DNA from: CAYSIX01 sp964431205
Lineage (GTDB): Bacteria; Planctomycetota; Phycisphaerae; Phycisphaerales; Phycisphaeraceae
DNA: 27,953 bases
Assembly (NCBI GenBank): GCA_964431205.1
Contig: CAYSIX010000021.1
Coordinates: 1-27,953, forward strand
Reading direction: 5' to 3'
Positions 14,765-21,244 of this stretch are shown piece after piece (the first letter of the stretch is position 1; every line of letters starts with the position of its first letter). Position numbers and translations under genes: made by a program. The notes beneath the pieces were generated by a model. That model was not told the origin of the DNA. It saw only the letters and a list, made by a program, of their open reading frames with translations, and made no database searches.

Positions 14765-14787
14765 AGCTTCACTGAATTGGATCTACC

Positions 14788-15372
14788 ATGCTCGACTTGG
14801 CACTCAAGGAATGGGCGGTGATCTGCGACCTTCTGCTGGAAGGCGATCAGGCGCTGCTGCTGCGCAAGGGCGGGGTGCACGAGGACGCCGGACCGGGCCG
14901 GTTTCGCCTGGAGCACGAGCGTTTCGCCCTGTTTCCCGCGTGGGAACACCAGGATCCGCGACGGATCAAGCCGGAGTACCGCGATCGAGCGCGGGTGTTC
15001 GACGCCGAGCCGAGCGAGCTGACGATCCGCGGCTTCGCCGAGGTCCCGACGGGCTGTGTCTGGCGGGTGCCGGGCGAGGGCGGCCGGGCGGCGTTCGACA
15101 CGCTCGACGACCTGCACGCCTGGACGGCCGAGCAGATCGACATGCGTTTCGACTACAAGCCACACTACGCGCTTTACGTGCTGGCGCTGCGGGCCTATCG
15201 CCTTCGTGAGCCGAAGACGATCCCGAACCGGCCCGAGTACTACGGCTGCCGGAGTTGGGTCCCGCTGGCCGAGGGGGATCGTATCGACACGGCGGATGCG
15301 GAGGCGGTGATGGACGCGTCACGGTTCGACACGCTGTGCCAAAGGATCGGCAAAGCGCTCGGTGACTCGTAG
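14788..15372 (+). CDS. DUF1802 family protein
   Basis: The 194-residue product matches the DUF1802 pattern: an N-terminal LKEWAVICDLLLEGDQALLLRKGGVHED, then RFRLEHERFALFPAWEHQDP, and further on the LHAWTAEQIDMRF and RAYRLREPKTIP segments. The molecular function of this family is not known; members are predicted soluble cytoplasmic proteins found in several phyla, including planctomycetes and cyanobacteria. No signal peptide or membrane segment is seen. It is preceded by a low-GC gap with a possible promoter and is convergent with the minus-strand membrane protein gene 32 nt downstream, so it is probably monocistronic. Confidence 0.82.
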   Translation: MLDLALKEWAVICDLLLEGDQALLLRKGGVHEDAGPGRFRLEHERFALFPAWEHQDPRRIKPEYRDRARVFDAEPSELTIRGFAEVPTGCVWRVPGEGGRAAFDTLDDLHAWTAEQIDMRFDYKPHYALYVLALRAYRLREPKTIPNRPEYYGCRSWVPLAEGDRIDTADAEAVMDASRFDTLCQRIGKALGDS

Positions 15373-15404
15373 CCGCCAGTGCGTTTGAGCGCCGACCGCT
15401 TGTT

Positions 15405-16577
15405 TCACTTGCCGGCCCAGAAGTTGCGCAAGGTTTCGCCGATCGTGTGCTGCGGTGGGCGGCCGAATCGCTGGCGGAGCAGGGCGGCGAGCCACTCGAT
15501 CTCCGCGCGATCGCGGCCGGCGAAGTAGGTGCGCGACAGGAGCTCCCGATCCCGAAAGCATACCGCCCACGCGCCGGCGATCGATGCCTGCCGGTCGATC
15601 TTCGTCTCGTTCTCCACAACCTCGCGACCTGTGCGAACGTGGCCGTCCACACGTTCCGTAAGGGTGACCCGATCCAAGCCGATCTCGACACGGTCGCTGG
15701 CTCGCAGGCGTCGCCCACCCGCTGCGAGGATGTACAGGGTGGTCGCCAGCGTGCACAGGGCCAGCAGGATCGCCAGCGCCGGCGCCACGGTAATGAGTCC
15801 GCCCAGAACCAGGCCCGTCATCCCCAGGCCCAGCACGGCGACAACGACCTGGTAGATGATCTGCTCTTGCTGGCAAGACTCCGACAGCGGTCCCAGCTCG
15901 ATTACGAGACCGTCTTCCGTCTCGACAACCGAGGCGACGCTCGTCTCGGGCTGCTCGACGAACTCGATGTCGCACTCATCGATGTCGCGCTCGATCGCCT
16001 TGGGGTGTTCCTGTTGACCGCGGGCCTCGGCCATGGCATTCAGGATCGCCGCCGCCGCTTCGCGCAGCGCGTCCACCGACTCGTGATAGGCCAGCACGAG
16101 CGGCTCATCGGTATGACCGCAGTCGGCGAGCAGCGTCGGTTGCCCGTCGCGGATGCGCGTGGCCACGTTCGGCACGATGATCAGTCGACGCACGTGGTCG
16201 AGGTCGCGATGGCTCTTCTGTGAGCGTGTGGCATTGGAGCTTCGGACGCGGTCGCGCTGGCCGTCGACGACGATGCGCGATCCGCGGCCGCGGCCCCGGC
16301 GCGCAAGCGTCGCCCCCCGGATCAGCAGGCCCAGGCCGACGGCGACTGCCGCGCTCGGCAGCATGGTGTTCAGGAAGATAATAGGGGTCGGGCCCAAGGG
16401 CTGCGTGAAGCTGACGTAGGTCAGATATCCGCCGCCGACTAATGTGGCCATGCCCCATGCCGTGTAGACACCACCCCGGCGTAGGAGGCGCGGGTTCGGA
16501 CTGCTGCCGGCTACATGGACGTGGATGCGATCACCACGCCGGATAACGTCGACGTTCGACAGGACATCCCGCGGCAT
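15405..16577 (-). CDS. Multi-helix membrane protein of unknown function
   Basis: I do not recognise this 390-residue protein. Predicted membrane helices lie near residues 38-57, 66-88, 243-264 and 268-289, giving two hairpins separated by a hydrophilic domain of about 150 residues. A C-terminal soluble domain (about 295-390) contains RVEIGLDRVTLTERVDG and SRTYFAGRDRAEIEWLAALLRQRFG. This resembles, by style only, the membrane-proximal sensor/regulatory proteins common in planctomycetes. The ATG at 16577 has no ribosome site; a TACAAT box (16584-16589 on the minus strand) sits only 6 bases upstream, which would give a nearly leaderless transcript. It follows the GT2 gene on the same strand with a 117-nt gap and may share its transcript. 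Confidence 0.65.
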   Translation of the reverse strand: MPRDVLSNVDVIRRGDRIHVHVAGSSPNPRLLRRGGVYTAWGMATLVGGGYLTYVSFTQPLGPTPIIFLNTMLPSAAVAVGLGLLIRGATLARRGRGRGSRIVVDGQRDRVRSSNATRSQKSHRDLDHVRRLIIVPNVATRIRDGQPTLLADCGHTDEPLVLAYHESVDALREAAAAILNAMAEARGQQEHPKAIERDIDECDIEFVEQPETSVASVVETEDGLVIELGPLSESCQQEQIIYQVVVAVLGLGMTGLVLGGLITVAPALAILLALCTLATTLYILAAGGRRLRASDRVEIGLDRVTLTERVDGHVRTGREVVENETKIDRQASIAGAWAVCFRDRELLSRTYFAGRDRAEIEWLAALLRQRFGRPPQHTIGETLRNFWAGK

Positions 16578-16694
16578 GGGACGATTGTAAGGCGAGCGGG
16601 CGCGGGTAGGCGTGAAGATCGCGGCGGCGACCCGCGGGCTTCCGCCCGGGGTTATGCGACGGACGCGCGCGGCTGGTGTCGTGTCTGCGCGGGG

Positions 16695-18281
16695 TTACGG
16701 CGTCGGTGTGGGCTCGTGCGCGGCGTGGGCGGTGCGCGTGTGTCGTGCGGCGCGCAGGTGCGTCCACAGGCTGGTCAGGCCGACGTAGAAGTACCCGCTG
16801 GCGAAGAGCATCAGGAACGGCAGGCTCACGACGTAGTGACCCGTCTGCAGCGACAGGTGGGCGCAGGCGAGCATGTAGAAGCCCATGGCGATCTCGAGGG
16901 CGCAGGTCCAGCGGCGCAGGGATGGAAGCGGAGGGATCTTTGATTTTTGATTTTTGATTTTGGATTGGGCGGGGCGTGGGGCGACGTTGTACTTGGGCGT
17001 GCGGACGAAGGGGGACTGGTGGCCGAGCAGGGCCTCGAGGCAGGCCAGCGCGTTGCCGACGGCCATGCCGATGCCGATGGCCATGAGCATGGGGATCTGG
17101 GCGAGGGTGGCGAGGGTGGAGCGTCGCAGGGCGCGTTGGCTGGCGAGGTAGAAGACGCTGGCGGAGACGGTGCCGAGGGCGAGGAGGGTGACGCCGAGGC
17201 CGGCGGCGAGGGCGGCGTCGTTGAACCCGACGCGGAGGCTGGCCTGGATCGCCGGGTAAAACAGCAGCGCCAGCAGGGTGAGGTAGAGGTACACCAAGGG
17301 GCCGGTCAGGTGGAAGAAGGCCTCGAGCTTGACCCGGCGGGGGGCCTGGGAACGGAGGATGCGTGGCAGGAGCTTGCGGGCGGTCTGGATGGAGCCCTTG
17401 GTCCAGCGGTGCTGCTGGCTCTTGAAGGCGTTGATCTCGGGGGGCAGCTCGGCGGGGCAGGTGACGCGTGGCAGGAAGAGGAAACGCCAACCGGCGAGCT
17501 GGGCGCGGTAGGACAGGTCCACATCCTCGGTGAGTGTGTCGTGCTGCCAGCCGCCGGCGGATTCGATGGCGGCGCGTCGCCACAGGCCACCGGTGCCGTT
17601 GAAGTTGATCCACGCGCCGCCGCGGCTGCGTGCGGTGTGCTCGATGACGAAGTGGCCGTCGAGGAAGATGGCCTGGCCGCGGGTGAGCAGGGAGTCCTCG
17701 CGGTTGAGGTGTTCCCATCGGGTCTGGACCATGCCGACGCCGGGATCGGTGAAGAAGTGGACGGTGCGCTGGAGGAAGGCGGGCGGGGGGACGAAGTCGG
17801 CATCGAAGACGGCGATGAGGTCGCCGGTGGCGTGTTCGAGGCCGTGGGCGAGCGCGCCGGCCTTGAAGCCGGTGCGGTCGGTGCGGTGCAGGTACTGGAT
17901 GTCGATGCCGCGTTCGGCCCAGAGGGCGGCGCGGCGGCGGGCGAGCTCTTCTGAGCCGTCATCGGAGTCATCGAGCACCTGGATCTGAAGCCGATCGGCG
18001 GGGTAGGCCAGGCGGCAGGCGGCGTCGATGACGCGTTCGGCGACGGCGCCCTCGTTGTAGAGCGGCAGTTGGACGGTGACGCGGGGCAGGGGGTCGAAGC
18101 GGCGTCGCGGGCGGGCGGCGTCTCGGCGGTGTCGGGTGAACTGCCAGACGAGCCAGTAGCGGTGCAGGCCGTAGGTCGCGATCAGGCCCAGCAGCGTGAA
18201 ATAGACCACGCCGAGCCCCCAGCGGGCGGCGGGCGCGATCAGCTCGAGCACGGAAGCGAGGGTTTCAGCGAGGCTGTTCAT
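16695..18281 (-). CDS. Processive family 2 glycosyltransferase (CslA/cellulose synthase-like)
   Basis: The 528-residue product is a membrane-bound GT2 enzyme that likely polymerises a sugar from an NDP donor and moves it across the membrane. The order is: an N-terminal helix (about 21-45), a cytosolic GT-A domain with VTVQLPLYNEG, DD at 104-105, DAD at 160-162, TED at 251-253 and QQHRW at 289-293 (the processive D,D,D,QxxRW set), then about four C-terminal helices (about 325-505). The FHLTGPLVYLYL and SPFVRTPKYN segments resemble bacterial homologues of plant CslA mannan synthases; the product cannot be told from sequence. The frame opens earlier (18401), but the MNSL start at 18281 is preferred because the preceding 40 residues are Pro/Arg-rich. 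A short repeat is read in frame at about residues 438-449. Confidence 0.85.
   Translation of the reverse strand: MNSLAETLASVLELIAPAARWGLGVVYFTLLGLIATYGLHRYWLVWQFTRHRRDAARPRRRFDPLPRVTVQLPLYNEGAVAERVIDAACRLAYPADRLQIQVLDDSDDGSEELARRRAALWAERGIDIQYLHRTDRTGFKAGALAHGLEHATGDLIAVFDADFVPPPAFLQRTVHFFTDPGVGMVQTRWEHLNREDSLLTRGQAIFLDGHFVIEHTARSRGGAWINFNGTGGLWRRAAIESAGGWQHDTLTEDVDLSYRAQLAGWRFLFLPRVTCPAELPPEINAFKSQQHRWTKGSIQTARKLLPRILRSQAPRRVKLEAFFHLTGPLVYLYLTLLALLFYPAIQASLRVGFNDAALAAGLGVTLLALGTVSASVFYLASQRALRRSTLATLAQIPMLMAIGIGMAVGNALACLEALLGHQSPFVRTPKYNVAPRPAQSKIKNQKSKIPPLPSLRRWTCALEIAMGFYMLACAHLSLQTGHYVVSLPFLMLFASGYFYVGLTSLWTHLRAARHTRTAHAAHEPTPTP
16938..16967. repeat. T-rich heptamer repeat inside the glycosyltransferase gene
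   Basis: About four tandem copies of a 7-bp unit (TTTTGAT and close variants) occupy 16938-16967. On the coding minus strand they give a Lys/Ser/Ile/Asn/Gln-rich run (SKIKNQKSKI). The base composition is very different from the surrounding high-GC sequence. From memory, similar AAAATCA-type repeats are scattered between genes in planctomycetes. Confidence 0.75.
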
Positions 18282-18585
18282 CCCGAGGGTACCAACCACG
18301 GAGGCGGTCAAATCGTTCCCATCGTCACAAACATAGGGCGTTGCCCGCGGTCGCGGGCGGCGTGGCGGCGGATGATCGCAGACGGGGCGGAGGGTGTCCA
18401 CGGCTGCCGGGGACGTCGCCTGGGACGGGTCTGGGGTGTGCAGACGGGCGCAGACGGGTGCAGGCGGGAGGTGGCGTTGTCCGATAAGGGCATTGTCGAG
18501 GGCGACTCAAGCGTATCGGGCGGACCGACCCGATAACGGCATAGTCCGATGACGGAGTCGAGAGCCGCCGCGAGAAGGGACGCCG
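18282..18585. promoter_or_regulatory. Divergent intergenic region rich in short repeats
   Basis: This 304-nt region separates the minus-strand glycosyltransferase from the plus-strand PD40 lipoprotein and holds no convincing gene. It contains three tandem 10-bp units beginning CAG(A/G)CGGG (18441-18470), a further CAGACGGG at 18379-18386, two direct copies of CCGATAA-GGCAT-GTC (18481-18497 and 18530-18546), and an inverted repeat TATCGGG (18514-18520)/CCCGATA (18529-18535). These look like operator or promoter elements for one or both flanking genes. Confidence 0.5.
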
Positions 18586-19935
18586 ATGCCGCAGATACCG
18601 CTGACAGCCAAGATCGCGTTTGCCGCGGGGATCCTGGCGGCGGGGGGGTGCAAGCAGTTGTACACCGGTGGGTTCACGCCCCTGGCCCCCGAGGACCGCG
18701 AGGCGGTGGCGGCGTACCAGCAGTTCAAGACGGAACGCGACGCGAAGCTGCGTGCGATCGCCGAGGAATCCTCGGCCGGGCAAGAGGACGGCCGGGGCGA
18801 GGCGGCGAACGCGGCGTCCGGGCCACGCGGATCGGGTTCGGATCAGGCGGTGGGGCTGATGGGTCCGCGGCGCGCCGGCGGTGAGCCGCGCGGCGGGTTC
18901 GGCTTCGAGGGACCGACCGCCGCCCCGACCCACAACGCCGCGATCGCCCGCGCCGCCGTCGGCGCGTTGGGGATGTACGGCCAGCTCGGCCGGGCGAACC
19001 CCGCGGGCAACAGCAGCCCCATGGACCACCCCGGCGACCTGCGCCGCGTCACCTTCACCGCCGAGGGCGCCGACTTCGACCCCGCGGTGGACCCCGCCGG
19101 CCAGTGGGTCGTCTACGCCTCGACCCGCCACCGCGAGACCTCGGACCTTTACCTCAAGCGCGTGGACGGCGCGGCGATCACGCAACTGACCAGCGACTCG
19201 GCCAACGAGATCATGCCCGTGTTCAGCCCCGACGGGAAGAAGATCGCCTTCTGCTCGGACCGGGCGGGCAACTGGGACATCTACGTGATGGACGTGCGCG
19301 GCGGCAAGGCGGTGCAGATCACCGACGACGCGACGCAGGACATCCACCCCAGCTTCTCGCCGGACGGCAAGCGGCTGGTGTACTGCAGCCACGGTTCGCC
19401 GTCGGGTCAGTGGGAGATGATGGTGGTGGACCTGGAGGCGCCGGGGACCAAGCGTCTGATCGGTCACGGGTTGTTCCCGACGTGGTCGCCGACGCAGGAG
19501 AAGATCGTGTTCCAGCGGGCGCGTCAGCGGGGGACGCGTTGGTTCAGCGTGTGGGTGGTGGAGCTGGTGGACGGCGAGCCGATGCCGCCGACGGAGATCG
19601 CGGTCAGCGCGAACGCGGCGGTGATCACGCCGGACTGGAGCCCGGACGGCGAGCACGTGGTTTTCTGCACGGTGATCGATCCGGACGCCGATGTAAGCAG
19701 CGGCACGGCGCAGGCGGACCTGTGGATGGTCAAGGCCAACGGGGAGGGCCGGGTGCGGCTGACCAGCGGGCCGTTCGCGAACCTGCAGCCGGCGTGGAGC
19801 CCGGACGGGTCGATCCTGTTCGTGTCGAACCGTTCGGTGGACGGGATGGAGAACATCTGGGCGCTGCGCCCGCGGGCAACGGAGCCGGTGGGGCCGCCGG
19901 CGGAGGTGGCCAGTCACCCGGGCGTGGAGGAGTAA
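18586..19935 (+). CDS. PD40 (TolB-type beta-propeller) lipoprotein
   Basis: The 449-residue product begins with a lipoprotein-type signal (MPQIPLTAKIAFAAGILAAG, Cys22), then a hydrophilic Ala/Gly/Glu-rich stretch (about 30-140). A propeller with at least five PD40/WD40-like repeats fills about 145-435. Repeats are recognised by SPDGKKIAFCSDRAGNWDIY, SFSPDGKRLVYCS, WSPTQEKIVFQRA, WSPDGEHVVF and WSPDGSILFVSNR. This is the fold of the TolB propeller, which in Gram-negatives links Pal and other partners in the cell envelope. The gene lacks the N-terminal TolB domain; the next gene may supply something like it. The ATG has AAGGGA at 18575-18580. Role in this organism is inferred only as envelope-associated protein binding. 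Confidence 0.82.
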   Translation: MPQIPLTAKIAFAAGILAAGGCKQLYTGGFTPLAPEDREAVAAYQQFKTERDAKLRAIAEESSAGQEDGRGEAANAASGPRGSGSDQAVGLMGPRRAGGEPRGGFGFEGPTAAPTHNAAIARAAVGALGMYGQLGRANPAGNSSPMDHPGDLRRVTFTAEGADFDPAVDPAGQWVVYASTRHRETSDLYLKRVDGAAITQLTSDSANEIMPVFSPDGKKIAFCSDRAGNWDIYVMDVRGGKAVQITDDATQDIHPSFSPDGKRLVYCSHGSPSGQWEMMVVDLEAPGTKRLIGHGLFPTWSPTQEKIVFQRARQRGTRWFSVWVVELVDGEPMPPTEIAVSANAAVITPDWSPDGEHVVFCTVIDPDADVSSGTAQADLWMVKANGEGRVRLTSGPFANLQPAWSPDGSILFVSNRSVDGMENIWALRPRATEPVGPPAEVASHPGVEE

Positions 19936-19960
19936 GAGGCCCGTGGCCGAGCAGTGACAA

Positions 19961-20031
19961 GTTTCTGGTTTTTGGTTCCTCGTTCCCGATGGCCGGCGGC
20001 AACGAGGAACCGGGAACCAGGAACCGGGAAC
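19961..20031. repeat. Inverted and direct repeat between the two lipoprotein genes
   Basis: GGTTCCTCGTT (19974-19984) and AACGAGGAACC (20001-20011) form a perfect 11-bp inverted repeat around a 16-nt loop. The right half is followed by a second copy of GGAACCGGGAAC (20006-20017 and 20020-20031). The left half has a T-rich stretch (TTTCTGGTTTTTGG). It fills most of the 142-nt gap between the genes. It might act as a transcript hairpin or be a dispersed intergenic repeat. Confidence 0.65.
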
Positions 20032-20077
20032 GAGCGGAGCGCCGGCGGAGGCCGGCCGATCGAAGTGGCAGGAAGCC

Positions 20078-20845
20078 ATGACAAGTGAAAAGTTCATGCT
20101 GACGCTTGCGGTCGCGCTGCTCGGCGCGATGGGTTGTGCCGGGTGGGGAGGCGACCGGGGCGAGCCGCTGTCGACGCCGTACGTCGAGCGGCAGGTATGG
20201 GCGGTGGCGCCGCTGCGGAACGAGAGCGGGAGCCTACAGGCGGACGGGGTCCGCTTCGCCGACCACCTGTCGCGCCGGCTGGAGAACGCGTCGCGGCTGG
20301 ACGTGCTGCCGGTGAACCGGGTGTTGTCGGCGATGGAGTCGGCGGGCCTGGAGGCGGTGCGGACGGCGGACGAGGCCGAGCGGCTGCGGGCGACGCTGGG
20401 CGCCGACGCGCTGGTGGTCGGGTCGCTGACGGCGTACGAGCCGTACGACCCGCCGAAGCTGGGCGTGGCGGTCGAGCTGTACGCCGGGCCGCGGGCGGTG
20501 CACGGGACCGACCTGGTGGACGTGCGCAAGCTCAGCCGGGCGCCGACCGACGGGGCGGCGAAGCCGGCGACGACCGCGCGGCGCGGTGACCAGCCGGTGT
20601 CGGCGGTCAGCGGGTACTACGACGCGGCGAGCCCGCAGGTGCGCGGGCTGCTGCGGTGGTACGCGGCGAACCGCGGCGTCGAGGCGGGCCACGAGCTGAA
20701 CTGGCAGCTCTACCGCATCAGCATGGACCGATACAGCGAATTCGTCAGCTACGTCATCGCGGCGAAGCTGCTCGAGGCCGAGAGGTGGCGCCTGGCGCCG
20801 CCGGAACACGCGACCGGGCGACCGGCGCGGGTAGACGGCTCGTGA
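20078..20845 (+). CDS. Predicted lipoprotein with a TolB-N/LpoB-like domain
   Basis: The 255-residue product has a lipoprotein signal (LLGAMGC, Cys20) and a soluble domain starting VWAVAPLRNESGSLQ. It continues with FADHLSRRLENASRLDVLPVNRVLSAMES, then LRATLGADALVVGSLTAYEPYDPPKLGVAVELY. The order of a beta strand with an RNES-type loop, a helix, an RxDVLP-type strand and a GADALVVGSLT strand is the pattern of the TolB N-terminal/LpoB/CsgG-type domain. That is recognition by pattern, not by search. A less conserved region (about 150-200) and a C-terminal helix follow. It lies 142 nt behind the PD40 lipoprotein; the two may form one envelope complex. Upstream of the ATG a GGCAGGAAG sequence could serve as ribosome site. 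Confidence 0.7.
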   Translation: MTSEKFMLTLAVALLGAMGCAGWGGDRGEPLSTPYVERQVWAVAPLRNESGSLQADGVRFADHLSRRLENASRLDVLPVNRVLSAMESAGLEAVRTADEAERLRATLGADALVVGSLTAYEPYDPPKLGVAVELYAGPRAVHGTDLVDVRKLSRAPTDGAAKPATTARRGDQPVSAVSGYYDAASPQVRGLLRWYAANRGVEAGHELNWQLYRISMDRYSEFVSYVIAAKLLEAERWRLAPPEHATGRPARVDGS

Positions 20846-20853
20846 CGGATCGG

Positions 20854-20887
20854 ACCATCGATCCCGACACGAGTCGGGATGGATGGT
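20854..20887 (+). other. Strong hairpin between the lipoprotein gene and the next gene
   Basis: ATCCCGAC (20861-20868), loop ACGA, and GTCGGGAT (20873-20880) form a perfect 8-bp stem. Past one G/G mismatch it extends by ACCATC (20854-20859)/GATGGT (20882-20887). No T-tract follows, so it does not look like an ordinary intrinsic terminator. It could be a weak terminator, an mRNA processing or stability element, or a dispersed repeat. Confidence 0.6.
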
Positions 20888-20892
20888 GACCG

Positions 20893-21186
20893 ATGACCGA
20901 TGTACCGATGAAACCGAATACGGAGCCGACGCAGCGCCGCCGCGCGGCGCGGGTGGCGTTCGAAGACACCGACGCCGGCGGTCAGCGTCGCCTCGTGCTG
21001 GTCAAGGACGGTCAGCGGTACGTCTTTCAGTGCCCGCTCGGGCACGAGCCCGACCTGCTGCGCCAGTTCGCCGAGCTGGTGCGCGACCCGAACGTGGACC
21101 TGGACTGGTTCGACGCCGCCGTGCTCTCGCACCGCATCGGTGAGCGGCTCGGCCAGCAACTGCAACAGATGCGCAAGACTGCCTGA
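20893..21186 (+). CDS. Small hypothetical protein
   Basis: I do not recognise this 97-residue protein. It is hydrophilic, without a signal peptide or membrane helix. A basic N-terminus (TQRRRAARVAFE) leads into a probable beta region (RLVLVKDGQRYVFQCPLGHEPDLLRQFAELV), then a helix-rich C-terminal half (WFDAAVLSHRIGERLGQQLQQM). The single CPLGH segment has only one Cys, so a metal site is not obvious. The start could be ATG 20893 or the in-frame GTG 20887; the large hairpin upstream ends at 20887. It sits between a lipoprotein gene and xerC with short gaps (47 and 58 nt), so it may be cotranscribed with either. Confidence 0.6.
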   Translation: MTDVPMKPNTEPTQRRRAARVAFEDTDAGGQRRLVLVKDGQRYVFQCPLGHEPDLLRQFAELVRDPNVDLDWFDAAVLSHRIGERLGQQLQQMRKTA

Positions 21187-21244
21187 TCGTGGACCCAGAC
21201 GGCCGCGCCACGCGTTCGTCGCTGTGATCGAAGGAACCGACAAG

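Larger units (their letters stand above)
14464..14787. other. Low-GC gap between argS and the DUF1802 gene
   Basis: This 324-nt stretch has no convincing gene. It is visibly less GC-rich than its neighbours (about half GC in 14521-14580). It holds a weak CCGCG/CGCGG hairpin just after argS (about 14466-14481), one doubtful minus-strand frame (14498-14683) and a candidate promoter for the next gene near its right end. Confidence 0.6.

Noticed and set aside
14691..15209. Plus-strand frame beginning before the DUF1802 gene
   Set aside because: After the first 40 residues it runs in another frame through the DUF1802 gene and becomes Arg/Gly/Ala low complexity.
16578..16694. GC-rich hairpin between the two minus-strand genes (CGGGC/GCCCG near 16634-16650)
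   Set aside because: Only a 5-bp stem in very GC-rich sequence and no T-tract in either direction; such stems are expected by chance here.
18325..20529. 734-codon open frame on the minus strand opposite the two lipoprotein genes
   Set aside because: It runs across the repeat-rich intergenic region and two genes with clear signal peptides, and its translation is Arg/His-rich low complexity.
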